From NCBI GenBank assembly GCA_003952965.2, contig CM025854.1, positions 18,128,706 to 18,192,705 of the forward strand: a stretch of DNA of 64,000 bases, written 5' to 3'. This document shows, piece after piece, positions 12,887-23,231 of the stretch (positions are counted from its first letter, which is position 1; each line of letters starts with the position of its first letter). Source of the stretch: Morella rubra (Eukaryota; Streptophyta; Magnoliopsida; Fagales; Myricaceae). Both the position numbers and the translations under genes were made by a program. The notes beneath the pieces were generated by a model. That model was given only the letters and a program-made list of their open reading frames with translations. It was not told the origin of the DNA and made no database searches.

Positions 12887-12935
12887 CTTTGCTTCTCTCT
12901 GCCTCCTTCTAAATGCACCCAGGGAGTTTAAAATG
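12887..12935. repeat. Dispersed repeat, related to 18205-18255
   Basis: The segment with 'aaatgcacccagggagttta' has a diverged partner inside the second intron of NSN1 ('aaatgcacccaaagagttta', about 18205-18255). The flanks also share 'cccttcc' and 'tttgcttc'. This looks like an old transposon-derived family, probably MITE, but its ends were not defined. Confidence 0.5.
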
Positions 12936-13235
12936 AATATGGAATCTTAAAAAAATGATCTTTCTCGACCCATTTATCTTGACTGGCCTGTTAAGTGTAG
13001 ACCTTGAACACTAATTTAACCCCTAAATAATTTGCTGGGGGCCTAAGGAAGTAATTGTCGGGTAGTTAAAATGCACCAATTAGAAGTTTCAGGTTTTCGC
13101 CAAAGAAGTACATGTTAATTGGTGATGAAGAGCGAGTTTGCAATAAGAAACCGATCATTTTATTTGGTAACCTATTGGAAGACATGTGAAACTATTATTA
13201 ACACATCACCACTCAAGCTCACCAAAAAGATGACA

Positions 13236-13330
13236 CTACCTCCTCCCTTTGTGGAGTGGTAGATCAGGGGGTCAAATCCCCCTACCTTCGTAGGCTCTGT
13301 CCAGATCCCCTAAGAGAGAGAGAGAGAGAG
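13236..13330 (+). repeat. Possible SINE-like or pol III-derived fragment
   Basis: It contains 'tggagtggtagatc' and 'gggggtcaaatccccc', which loosely resemble the A and B boxes of a tRNA-derived SINE, followed by an (AG)n run. The boxes are much closer together than in a normal tRNA head, so the call is weak. Confidence 0.3.
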
Positions 13331-13545
13331 AGGGGCCGAGATCCTTTTCCAGAAGATTGAAAAAAAGAAGTAAATAAATAGCTAATTCATTGACCTCAAA
13401 ACTGGTCCTCTCATACAACTTGTAGAGGTAATATTTCCGCGTAAATGTCGTACACAAGATCTCGAATCTCGCCAAAGCATAAAAATAACACACATGCCGG
13501 GCACTAGAAAGAGAACGCCTTATGGTTTGCCCCCTCCGTCCTCCC

Positions 13546-16500
13546 TCACTTATCAGACATAACTACCTCATCAATTATATGATTTCCATCATCTTCATCA
13601 TCATCCCCATCCTCGTTGCCATCATCAGCATCCATCGCAAATCCTTTCTTGACATAATCCACTTTGAAGTCATAGTCATCATCCATTGCAGTTTCTGAGG
13701 CTGGTTTCTCAGCTTTCTTCCTTCTCTTCTTCTCAGCTTTCTTCATCTTCGTATTCAGTATACTTTCATCTGCATATAGCTTCTCATTCTGCCTGCTAGT
13801 AGCAGTTTTTCCCTTTTTCTTACCTGCTTCATCTTCTTCACATGCCATGGATTCGTCGTCGCCATCCTCAGCCATGTCTTTGAGGTCTTCACCTCCTCGA
13901 GTTGATGGTTTTGGTTCTTCATCATTCTAAAGCAAAAAAATGCAGAGAAGGGTTAGAGCTTAACAAATAAGTCACCTGCAATTCAAAAACCACAGAAACT
14001 GAAACCTCCCATTAGAATTAAGTTCCAGATCGATTTAGTAATGTTCCTGTTCAGATTTCTTTTTCTTCAATGAAAATATTAAAGATTTAAACAACGTGGG
14101 CTTTTCCTTTGGGGGGAGGGAGATTTGGAGCACCTAACATCAATTGACAGCCCAAAACCAAAAAAAGGATGCTCAAAACTCGGAAGTTACTAAAGACATC
14201 ACCAACCTCTAGCATGTTCTCATCGAAATTGAGAGGGCAACTCGGAGGAACTTCAACAGGATCAAGATCATCGACAGACTTGAGGCTTCCAATGAATGAA
14301 GATTCATTGTCATAAACCTCATCGACGTTAAACTCTTTCCCAAGCGCAGATACAATCTTGGCCTCTGAAGTTTCTTCTTGATTCCTAGTTGGCGGCAAAG
14401 TGTAATATGGTATCTTACCTGCAAAAAATCAAACACTAAATATTAGTTTGCATATTAAGTTAATTTTGTTTGCTTCTTATATTTCATTTTCCCCAGGTTC
14501 TCCTTTTGCTTTGTCTGTGTACATCTAATACATCTTAGAAAATAAGCCCAGAGACACGTACCCTCATTCCAATCATGCAGAATGATTCTTGCAGCAGCTT
14601 CAACATCAACAATACCACCCTTTTTCAGCTTACCCCTGACAGTAGCCACTTTTTGCAGAAAGTCATCAACTGTGTCAAAGCTTGGGAGCTTGTACAGAGT
14701 TACCAACATTTTGGCTGGGCAAAGCTTTAGAATTTCCTTCACTGCACAGAAGTGAAAAGGTCAGTTGGTAAATCAGCATAGTGCTAAAAAGTGTCAGTAC
14801 ACAAATCAGCATGAACAATCAATAAAACAAGCTAAGCAAATCATACTGTGTGAATACTTCCAGATTCACTGAGAAAAAGATGAATCCACTCAACGATCAA
14901 GATTCCGAGATAGATATTCATTTTTTTATCTATTATGGTCGTCAAAAGAAATGAACATGGCATAGCTAGGTAGACGAAAAAAAAAATTAAATTCCTGCCA
15001 CAAAACAAACCTATAAGCAAGCTTGATTCATACTAGAGTGCAGACGCATATGAATAAAGTGGTCCCATGGATGTCATCTGGGGCCTATAGACTACTCTAT
15101 AAGGTAAAGCTCTGCCGTCCCAGAATCAATCACTCTCCCCCCACCGCAGGGGAGCCAACCAAAATTTAAAGTGATGGCAAGTGCTGATGGAATTAAGAAA
15201 TATTCCTGGCAAAATGGTCCTAGATTCAAAAACCAAGTTGGATGGCAGACACAATATTGATTTTATTATTAAGTGATGGCGACTGCTGGGAATCTCCCAT
15301 CTTAACTTCGACCTATGGCATCCAATTATAGCTGTTGAAAACCACCATCTGAACTCCACCAAATCCCAGCCCCCAGCTCCCTCCCTCCCCAAAAGGGGGA
15401 AAAGAAAAGGAAAAAGAAAAAAACAAATCAAGGGCCGAGATGGTGTATAATTAATGATTTACTTAACCACATGAAAAGGCACTTGAGCAGAACAGCAGAT
15501 AAACCAACTCAAAAGGATGGATGAGCTCACTCACCTGGACCAATTGGATCATCCAGCTTCTCGATTCTTTTGCAATTTCGAAGAGCTATAGATGCATCAT
15601 TTCCTCCAGATCTAAGCATTATAACACCAGGGCAGTCCAACAATTTGACGTCCTTGTCCAAGTGAACTTCTTGCATTGATCTTGTCAACCCAGGAGTCGC
15701 ACCAACATTGACGACATGGCACCTCTTCAAACTATTAATAAGACTACTCTTGCCAACATTTGGCAGACCAATAACTCCCACGGTAATCGACCTCTTGATC
15801 TGCCAAAGGTAACCGTGCAAAGCAAATTAATACTGCCCATATGATGGATTTATCCAAATTCTAAAACCGATATAAAAAAGAAACAGCATCACAATTACCG
15901 TTAACACAAATATGGAGTAAAAAATGCTTTGTTAACGCATATCGTCCAACCCTTTGGCAGTCATCTACTAGCTTACACTATGGCATCCGTACTTTACAGA
16001 AGAAAAGGCGATATACTGAACACACTAAACAATCATATGTCTCCATCCTACTCTAAATACCATGCAGATCATAGTCTTTGTCATCATCAAAATGACCACC
16101 AGGATCATTGTAGCCACGACAGTTGCTATTATTAAAATCAACATCATTATTACCATGATACCAGCACCTTTATCATCATCATCAACCATTTGCTTTTCTT
16201 GCTTTATGTTATTTTTCTTCTTGTACTTTGATAAATCCAACAAATATGCACCAAAACAACGAGCACCGGATTTGTGAAACAAGACATCAACTCTCTGCCC
16301 CATTTCCTCAAAAAGATTTTGTGTTCAACATATGAAGGACCACAAGTTCGTATTGGATGTGCATATATCACCAGATCAGGATACTAAACAATTTAGAGTT
16401 GAAAATTCTCATGTGCATGAACTCATTCTGCAAAATGCATATCAGCAGAAGCATTTTAGCCAATAAATTACCTCTTCAAAAGAATTCAGTTGAAAACACA

Positions 16501-18128
16501 AAAGTCTACCGATTATAAGGGGCACATGTTCACGTGCATCCATATGAAGTACATAATAAATTAAATTTTCAAGAATGCACCAACAACAAGCATCACACTC
16601 CCATGGAAAATCTTCTAACCTTCAAAGAAGTTCACCTTGCTGAAATATATCAGTTCAAAAGAGATAGATAGACATACCTCATGACTTCTTGAGTAGTTCT
16701 TCAACAACTTAATGAGAGTTTCAGCGCCTAGACAATCACTTGTTTGCAGAAGATTGCTTGGTTTTGCTGCCTTTGATGAAGACTTCCACCCTAGGTTTGA
16801 TCGCTGCTGTTGTGTACTACACTTAAATGCCACTGTTGGTAATTCTTCCCTAAAATACTTGAGCCACTTCTCAACAGCTTCTCGAGGGACAAGATCTGAC
16901 ATACAAGCAATAATTAAAATTATTCAAGTTGAACCACCAGGAATTATGACACATTTCTTGATCTTTTTGCAGATGATATGTCCATAATAATTGGCAGCCA
17001 AGATGTGATTAATTCCTGTTAAATTGTGAAATAGTAATATACAGAGTTATGTATGTCTACCCTTAGAATGATGGTTCTCTGATATTTTCAGTCAAGCTGC
17101 TATGTTACACAACACCGCAAGTTCTACTCATTTTATGCTTTCTAGCTCCTTCCGCTTTCTATGCTTGAAAAATTATATGTGTAAAGTAACATAATGACAT
17201 AATCATTAAACACCCAGAGCAGGGGAGGGGGGCAAAACCTTACCAATTTTATTTAGAAGCAAGACTAGATTTTTATTAGGACCAGAGTTGATCACCAACT
17301 TCTCCATGCCAACGCAGCGAGTACCTAGGGGATCACGAGCATCAAGGACTTCCAAAATAACATCCGAAGCTTCAATGACTTTCACCAACTCCTTGTAAAA
17401 TGCCCTATCTGAGTTATCTGTATCAGAAAAAGATATATTGAACCAATGGACAGATCAACAAGAGGTAAATATAATTGGAAAAAATAATCTTGACCCAAAA
17501 AGCATCTACGAAGAACAATTAGCATCGACATACCCCAGCTTTTCCCAGCTCCAGTGGAATTATGGCTACTCTTTCCCTCTCCAAAATTATGTCCTTCTAA
17601 AGAAGTTTCAGCCAATGTGGAGAAATCATCATCCTCCAGTAACCCCAATTTCCTCTTTTGAGCCTGAAAAAGCACACAGGAGTCTATCAAGAATAAAGGA
17701 TCAGAAGTATGAAGCAACAACTATAACTTGTCACAAATGCATAGTGGAACTACAGAGAAGGTTTATAACTGATGAACCTATTGAACAGGAGAGTGAACAT
17801 TATCCTTTGTTTGAATGTTTTCATAAATTCAAGGAGTGGATATGGCTCTAGATATCCCTCCATTTGTGTGGTTCCAGGCTAGAACGAAGATGAGATGCTA
17901 AAGTATCACCAAAAAATTGACAAGAGGGTGATATAAATGGTAAGGGTCAACCTAGAGATTGTAGAAACATTACTGCATGGAAAAACAGAAAAAGGTTTAA
18001 AATTTGAAGTGATGAAAATATCATTAAAGCTGGCTAGCTATCCTCTACCTTCAAATTCGCCCAATTTGAAGAATTGGCAAAAGGGGCTAGGTAATTGAGG
18101 CGCTACAATATCCCTCCAAACAACCTCA

Positions 18129-18163
<35 letters not shown>

Positions 18164-19290
18164 TAATGAATACATCTTGACAGCAGAAATGATAGTTTTG
18201 CCCTTCCTGTTTGCTTCATTCTGTCTCCATCCAAATGCACCCAAAGAGTTTAACTTGCATAACCAAAACTTATTCTCTATCCACAAACTAAGCTGAAGGT
18301 GGTATAGCAATTCTTCATAGCACAAACATTCAAGTGCCATCTCAATGTGATGCATCATAATTCTAAAAGCTTAAAAACCGAACAATTGATGTCAAGAACA
18401 CCACAGATACTGAACCACTTCAATAACAAACTGATAGGTGAATTGTTCACATTATCTCCAAAACGCCTAAAAAACGAACCTAGATCTGGTTAGAGGAGAG
18501 GCTACAGAACGTTCCAACACATATACTTCAACTAAACCTTAGAATACCCTCCCTCTCTTTCCTTTCTATGCTTTCATTCTCAAAAACAACAATATAATAT
18601 GCAGTTTGGGCACCATGCATGGGAAGCAAGCAGATAAAATCCAATAAAAAACACCACCTTCTCTCATGGACTGATCGAAATTAAACTGAAAATCCCTCGT
18701 CCACACCTAGGAATAAACCAGACAAGCCGTCCCCCTCGAAATAAATTCTGCAATCATAAAACTTCACCCTCCTATTCAAACATTATACACAAAATCACAC
18801 GAGCAAAAACACAACGCTAAACAGGACAAAACCAAACAACTCATTCATAAAACAAACAAAACTACAACCAATACTACAACAAAGCCAATCAAATGAAGCA
18901 AGCAATCGCTAGTACCCTTTCTTTGCGGGCGGCTTTCTTTTGCTCCAACTCCTCGATAGCGCGGGCACGGCGGGCTTCAAGGGCCTTGAGCTCCTGTTCC
19001 TTGAAGGGCCAGTCGTTGGGGATACCGGGGTCCTTCTCCGGCTTCTTCTTGTGATTAAGGCCGAGCTTCTTCGCCTCCTTGGCTTTCTTTTTGTGGTGTT
19101 CCTTCACCTTCTTTATGATCTTGTACTTCTTCTTCAGTGACACCCTCTTGCTCTTGCTCTCTGACCAAAAAAAAAAAAGAAGGGGAAAGGCAACATTAAT
19201 CACGAAGAACGAGTCAGAGAAAAGATGGATTTTAGATATAGGATTGCGGAATATCAGATGGTCTTGCTTACTTTTGCTCTTCTTCACCAT
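13546..19290 (-). CDS. NSN1: Nucleostemin-like nucleolar GTPase (GNL3/NSN1)
   Basis: Nine exons on the minus strand: 19290-19272, 19160-18916, 17663-17534, 17417-17244, 16895-16678, 15799-15535, 14741-14562, 14418-14207 and 13926-13546. All junctions keep frame and give 607 aa, close to the family length. The N-terminus is strongly basic (MVKKSK then a KR-rich GNL3L/Grn1 domain, 1-90) with a coiled coil. The GTPase motifs are circularly permuted, as in the YlqF/YawG group: G4 NKID (about 188-191), then G1 GLPNVGKS (273-280), G2 GATPGLT (295-301) and G3 DCPG (317-320). The C-terminus is acidic and then Lys-rich. Family members act in the nucleolus in 60S pre-ribosome maturation; plant NSN1 affects growth and flower development. 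A telo-box lies upstream. Confidence 0.96.
18133..18160. repeat. (CT)n microsatellite in NSN1 intron 2
   Basis: Fourteen CT units lie within the intron between NSN1 exons 2 and 3. Confidence 0.95.
18205..18255. repeat. Intronic copy of the dispersed repeat at 12887-12935
   Basis: On the minus strand it reads 'gggtgcatttggatggag', a terminus-like motif resembling those of plant hAT or Harbinger MITEs. The partner is at 12887-12935 in the same orientation. Full element ends were not found. Confidence 0.45.
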
Positions 19291-19424
19291 CTTTAGTCCC
19301 TGACCGAGGTTCGAATTGCCAGATGAAAAGTGGCCGAGAGTTGAAGGCCCTCAACAAGTGTAGGTAGGGTTTTCACAAAAATGAAAGGTGGACGGAACCT
19401 GTGTGGCGTTTGTTTGGGTTTTGG

Positions 19425-19434
19425 TTTAGGGTTT
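19425..19434 (-). promoter_or_regulatory. Telo-box (AAACCCTAAA) upstream of NSN1
   Basis: The plus strand reads 'tttagggttt', that is AAACCCTAAA on the coding strand, about 135 bp upstream of the NSN1 ATG. Telo-boxes are known in promoters or leaders of plant ribosomal-protein and ribosome-biogenesis genes, which agrees with the function of NSN1. Confidence 0.6.
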
Positions 19435-19499
19435 AGTCCCAAATAACAAAAAATAGTAGGGACCGGGGGGCACTAGGAGCCGACTGCCGACTGTTTGTT

Positions 19500-19503
19500 A
19501 AAA
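19500..19503 (-). terminator. Pol III TTTT terminator of tRNA-Met
   Basis: On the tRNA strand a TTTT run lies 7 nt after the discriminator base, the usual RNA polymerase III stop. Confidence 0.75.
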
Positions 19504-19510
19504 CGTGCAA

Positions 19511-19595
19511 TGGGGTGAGAGAGGCTCGAACTCTCGACCTCAGGATAACCCAGAAGCTATGAGACCTACGCGCTAGCCAACTGCGCCACCACCCC
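19511..19595 (-). tRNA. Elongator tRNA-Met (CAT) with a short intron
   Basis: Read on the minus strand, an acceptor stem GGGGTGG (19595-19589) pairs with TCACCCC before the discriminator A at 19511. The D arm contains TGGCGCAGTTGGCTAGCGC (A box), the anticodon loop contains CTCATA, and the T arm is GAGAG/TTCGAGC/CTCTC (B box GGTCGAGAGTTCGAGCC). The 85-nt length exceeds a mature tRNA by about 11 nt, explained by an intron just 3' of the anticodon, as is known for plant elongator tRNA-Met. CCA is not encoded. A TTTT pol III terminator follows. Confidence 0.95.
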
Positions 19596-19599
19596 CGCC

Positions 19600-21840
19600 A
19601 CAATGTTGAGGCTAAACAGACAAATTTTATTTATTTCACTATATTAATTTAAACTAATGGACTCCAAAATTGATAAAATTAAAGAACATTCAAAGATAAC
19701 ATGAGAAATTTGAAAAATCTTAAAAGATCAACATTTATTTCTTATCAATATTAATATTTATTCAATACAATTTGAAAATATCTTAAAAGATCAACATTTA
19801 TTTCTTATCAAGATTAATATTTATTTGAATACTAACAGCCTCGGATGTTGTATGAAACTACCAAATTGCCAAATCTTTAGTCATTAAAAAGCACCACTGA
19901 GTTAAGATTTAATTAATTTCTAAACTTCATCAAAGCAGTTTATTATCCTTCCAAATATGTCATTTTATGGTTGTGGAGTGTTCCTTAAGTATTACGACTT
20001 CTTTCAATAAGATTTGATAAAATGGAAGATTAAGGATTTATATTTACTTTGTTTACGTGTTAAAGATATAAAATTTATGGCTATTATTTATGTTAAGGCC
20101 ATTCAAATCCGGTAGCAGTACCGTTGACAATAACCGCCATCACTATAGGATGGGGCGGTTTTCAAATATAAGTCACTACTAACCGAGTTTTCGGTACCAG
20201 TACCGATACCGGTGGTGGGAGACCTGGAAAATTCTGATTACCTTGAACAGCCCTAGATGCACTCATAATACAAAAACGAACCAAAAGTAGCAAAAAATAT
20301 ATGAAAAGGAGGACAATAAAAGGGAGAAAGAAGGAGCGAAAAATACGAGGAGTGGCGAGGAATCCTCTCCCCATAATCATGATAACCACACAACATGAAA
20401 AATTTTAACATACAATATTTAATGATATTTATATTAATTATCTAACAATGTAAACTTTATAGCACTCAATATATGTTATATTTTTATCTCTTTAAATCGA
20501 TTCATTCAGTTTAGACAATAAATTGAAAAATATTTTAATCTCCAAACTATCTTCTTATTTTCTAACTCAAAGTCCAAGTTGCAACAACTTGACTCTTTTT
20601 TGGGCACCTAAAACTTTCTGTTTTGTCCCACAAAGCCAACAAGCCAACGAGTAAAGTACTTCAGTTAGTTTACACTAAAAATGATCCTACTTAGATAGGA
20701 AATTACACTAAATTAAGAATTTTTTTAAAAAAAATTAAGCACTTTTTTAAGAAAAAAATTTACATTGGCTCCCCCAAAAATTATTGACCTTCCCAAGGAT
20801 GACAACCTGACTTCGCCCCTGTTCACAAGGTGCTTGCTCAACAGAAAGTACTTATTTGAGGCCATACTACATACTCTTTTTCACGAAAAAGTCATTTTAT
20901 AATTATAAAAAAAATTATGTGTTTCTTTTGGTCGGAATATGTTTAACCTTGTTTGCTTTTTAGTTTCATTGAAGATATCATTTCATGTTAGATATGTTTG
21001 TTATTTTCTTTTATTCCCCCCCTGTTTCAAATCAATTGTCGTCTATTTTATACTAAATGGTATGTTCTGTACTATAGCAGTTAATGGTAAGGTCAGTCCG
21101 AAATTGTAAAGGTGTTTTTTGTTTTATATGTGTTGATATGGATTTCAACATAGTAGAGACATTAACTCTGAAATTTTGCATGGAAATTATAGAATTATTT
21201 AAATCCCCGCTGTACATTAAAGAAAATATACATTTTCTCCTAATCTATTCATTTCTCAAATTTTGTTGCTTTTGGTTTCAATGACATTATGGAGACCAAC
21301 TAACTTATAATTATAACAATTCTCTCTAATTTGTTATCAAAATTTGGCCATCTAATTAGGAGAGATATAGGCAGCTCGTGGTTTGTTTTGTCTATCTCTC
21401 TTTATTTGTGATTCGAAAGTAAATTGAAGAGAATCTCACTTTATTCACTATAGATAGTGAGATGTTGTATTTCAAGATAGATTTTTCTCATTTTTCTTTC
21501 TTCCTCCCTATTCTAAAAGGCAAATTTAAAAAGTCGTGACTCGTGAGAGATTTTTTTTTATCTATTTTAATTATTTCTTAGAATAATAATAATATTTTAC
21601 AAAGGCCATTCCTTAATTAATTGCTCAGGAAATAAATTAATTCTTTGCATAATTTAAAAAAAGCATATTTTTATCAAATGTATGTAACAACGGCCGACGT
21701 CACAAGTGTATAGAAAAACGGTTATAGGGACCGATGACAGAAAGAACAGCGAGAGAGACGTTTGACTTGGAAAAAAACCAGGTACGCACAAATCCAATCC
21801 TCGTAGCCTACTTTAGCTCCTCCGATTTGTGTTTCCTGGC
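19600..21840. other. AT-rich intergenic region
   Basis: No gene is recognised. A local duplication shares 'aaagatcaacatttatttct' (about 19723 and 19784). A hAT-like MITE lies at about 20095-20256. From about 21690 the sequence may be promoter and leader of the plus-strand gene that follows, with an 'aaaaccctaatcc' motif near 21900. Confidence 0.5.
20095..20256. mobile_element. hAT-like MITE
   Basis: The left end 'aaggccattcaaat' and the reverse complement of the right end 'ctagggctgttcaagg' share the AGGGCTGTTCA-type terminus of many plant hAT MITEs. The interior has 'ggtaccagtaccgatacc', a simple degenerate repeat seen in such elements. The TSD is not clear. Confidence 0.45.
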
Positions 21841-21984
21841 GTGAAATATCTTCTTCGTACTATGATTTATTGCTGCTCTTTCCCAGAAGAAAATTCATAA
21901 AAACCCTAATCCTAATTTTTGACTCCAAACATTGCTGCGACTATAAGTCTCTCACATTCTATACTTTCTTAGGGTCGGTCAAAA

Positions 21985-22725
21985 TTGTTGCTCTCAATCA
22001 TATCCGTCATTGGTAGCTGCATTCATGCACATATAATGAAGTATTTTTGGCTTACGTTTATGGGATATGTAAATGTCCAAAATAGGGATATTGTTGATCG
22101 TGCTCAAGAAGATACGAGTTCTTATTTTGTCATGTTTAGTAGCTTGCGAAGTTGGTTTTCTTTGAATTGTCTCAAAATTGTTGCTCTATGGTCATGTGGA
22201 GAATGAGGCTGCCCAAATTTGTAATTAACTTTATGCTGCTGATGAATTTGAAGCAGCAGCTACGCTTCACATTTTTTGGAAACAATATCTGAGGTGTACT
22301 AGATTATGACCCCTGGAGAGTTGAGTTCAATCACATTTTGAGTGAAGCAGGAAGGAAAAACATGCTGTGATTTTTTTTTTCTATTTTCATTTATCATTCG
22401 AAGAACCTCACATAGGAGTTGAAATTTAGTCTCATTTTCTTTAAATTGATGCTTATATAACCATGTGTTCTTCCATACCGTCCATTGATTTCGTTTGCTG
22501 CATTTTGCATTTGAGCTGAACTTTTGTGTGTTTCTCCAAATTGATTGTATTCTAATTGGTTTGTGCAGAATCTGATATCTGGGCCGTTCAAATGGATTCC
22601 AATATACTTGCGAGCTATGCAATGCTTTGAGTGGGAAGATATAAAATCATCACAATGGCAGAGTATATGGTGTCACCGTCATGTATCAAGCTGCATATGC
22701 ATAGAAGTTACATTGTGGAGAGAGG
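21985..22725 (+). other. Unassigned transcribed-looking leader region or broken gene upstream of the Ycf55-like gene
   Basis: The stretch has lower AT content than its flanks and short open blocks in changing frames (for example at 21985-22206 and 22545-22847) but no intact protein. A good acceptor ('ggtttgtgcag') precedes 22569, so part may be a 5' UTR exon of the following gene. It may instead be a decayed coding sequence. No family is recognised. Confidence 0.3.
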
Positions 22726-23231
22726 TTGTGTGGCCTGGAAAGCACATTTCAGGACGACGCAAAGGTCTACTTGATCATTTGCTTCCTGGCTTATTAGTCT
22801 GTAATTTTTTGATTATGTCCTTGAACCAACACTTCTCTTTTTCTTAGCTTAGGTGGTACTTAATAGTTCTTTTCCCTTTAAATGTATAACTTGCTTGTCC
22901 ATTTTGTTGTTTAGATGACAATGACGAGTGAAAACAACAGAAAATGAATTTCAAGTCTTGAGTGCTCTGTTTTCATTGCTAAAGTATGAAAGCCTCAACT
23001 AAGCAAATAGTTCTACTTAGCCCTGCTGAATGCACGTTTAGGTTTGTCAGTAAAGTGAAAGTCTACTATTTAAGTTTCCAGGATTTTTTCAATTTTCTTT
23101 TCAAATTGATAATAGTTATTATCTCCTTATCCAGGACTAACCCTTGATATATTATGTTACAATGGAAGTTAAGTGGCATAAGGTTGGTCTTACCCATCTG
23201 TTCTATCTCTGCAGTTGTAGGAAGTATCCCT

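Larger units (their letters stand above)
11820..13540. other. Intergenic region between phytocyanin and NSN1 genes
   Basis: No complete gene is seen. It contains the promoter side of the phytocyanin gene, a short copy of phytocyanin exon 2 at about 12847-12878, a dispersed repeat at about 12887-12935, a SINE-like stretch at about 13236-13330 and an (AG)n run at 13313-13332. Confidence 0.5.

Noticed and set aside
16025-16303. Minus-strand ORF rich in Met/Ile/Asp (92 aa)
   Set aside because: It lies in an NSN1 intron and consists of low-complexity repeats of tcatca-type sequence.
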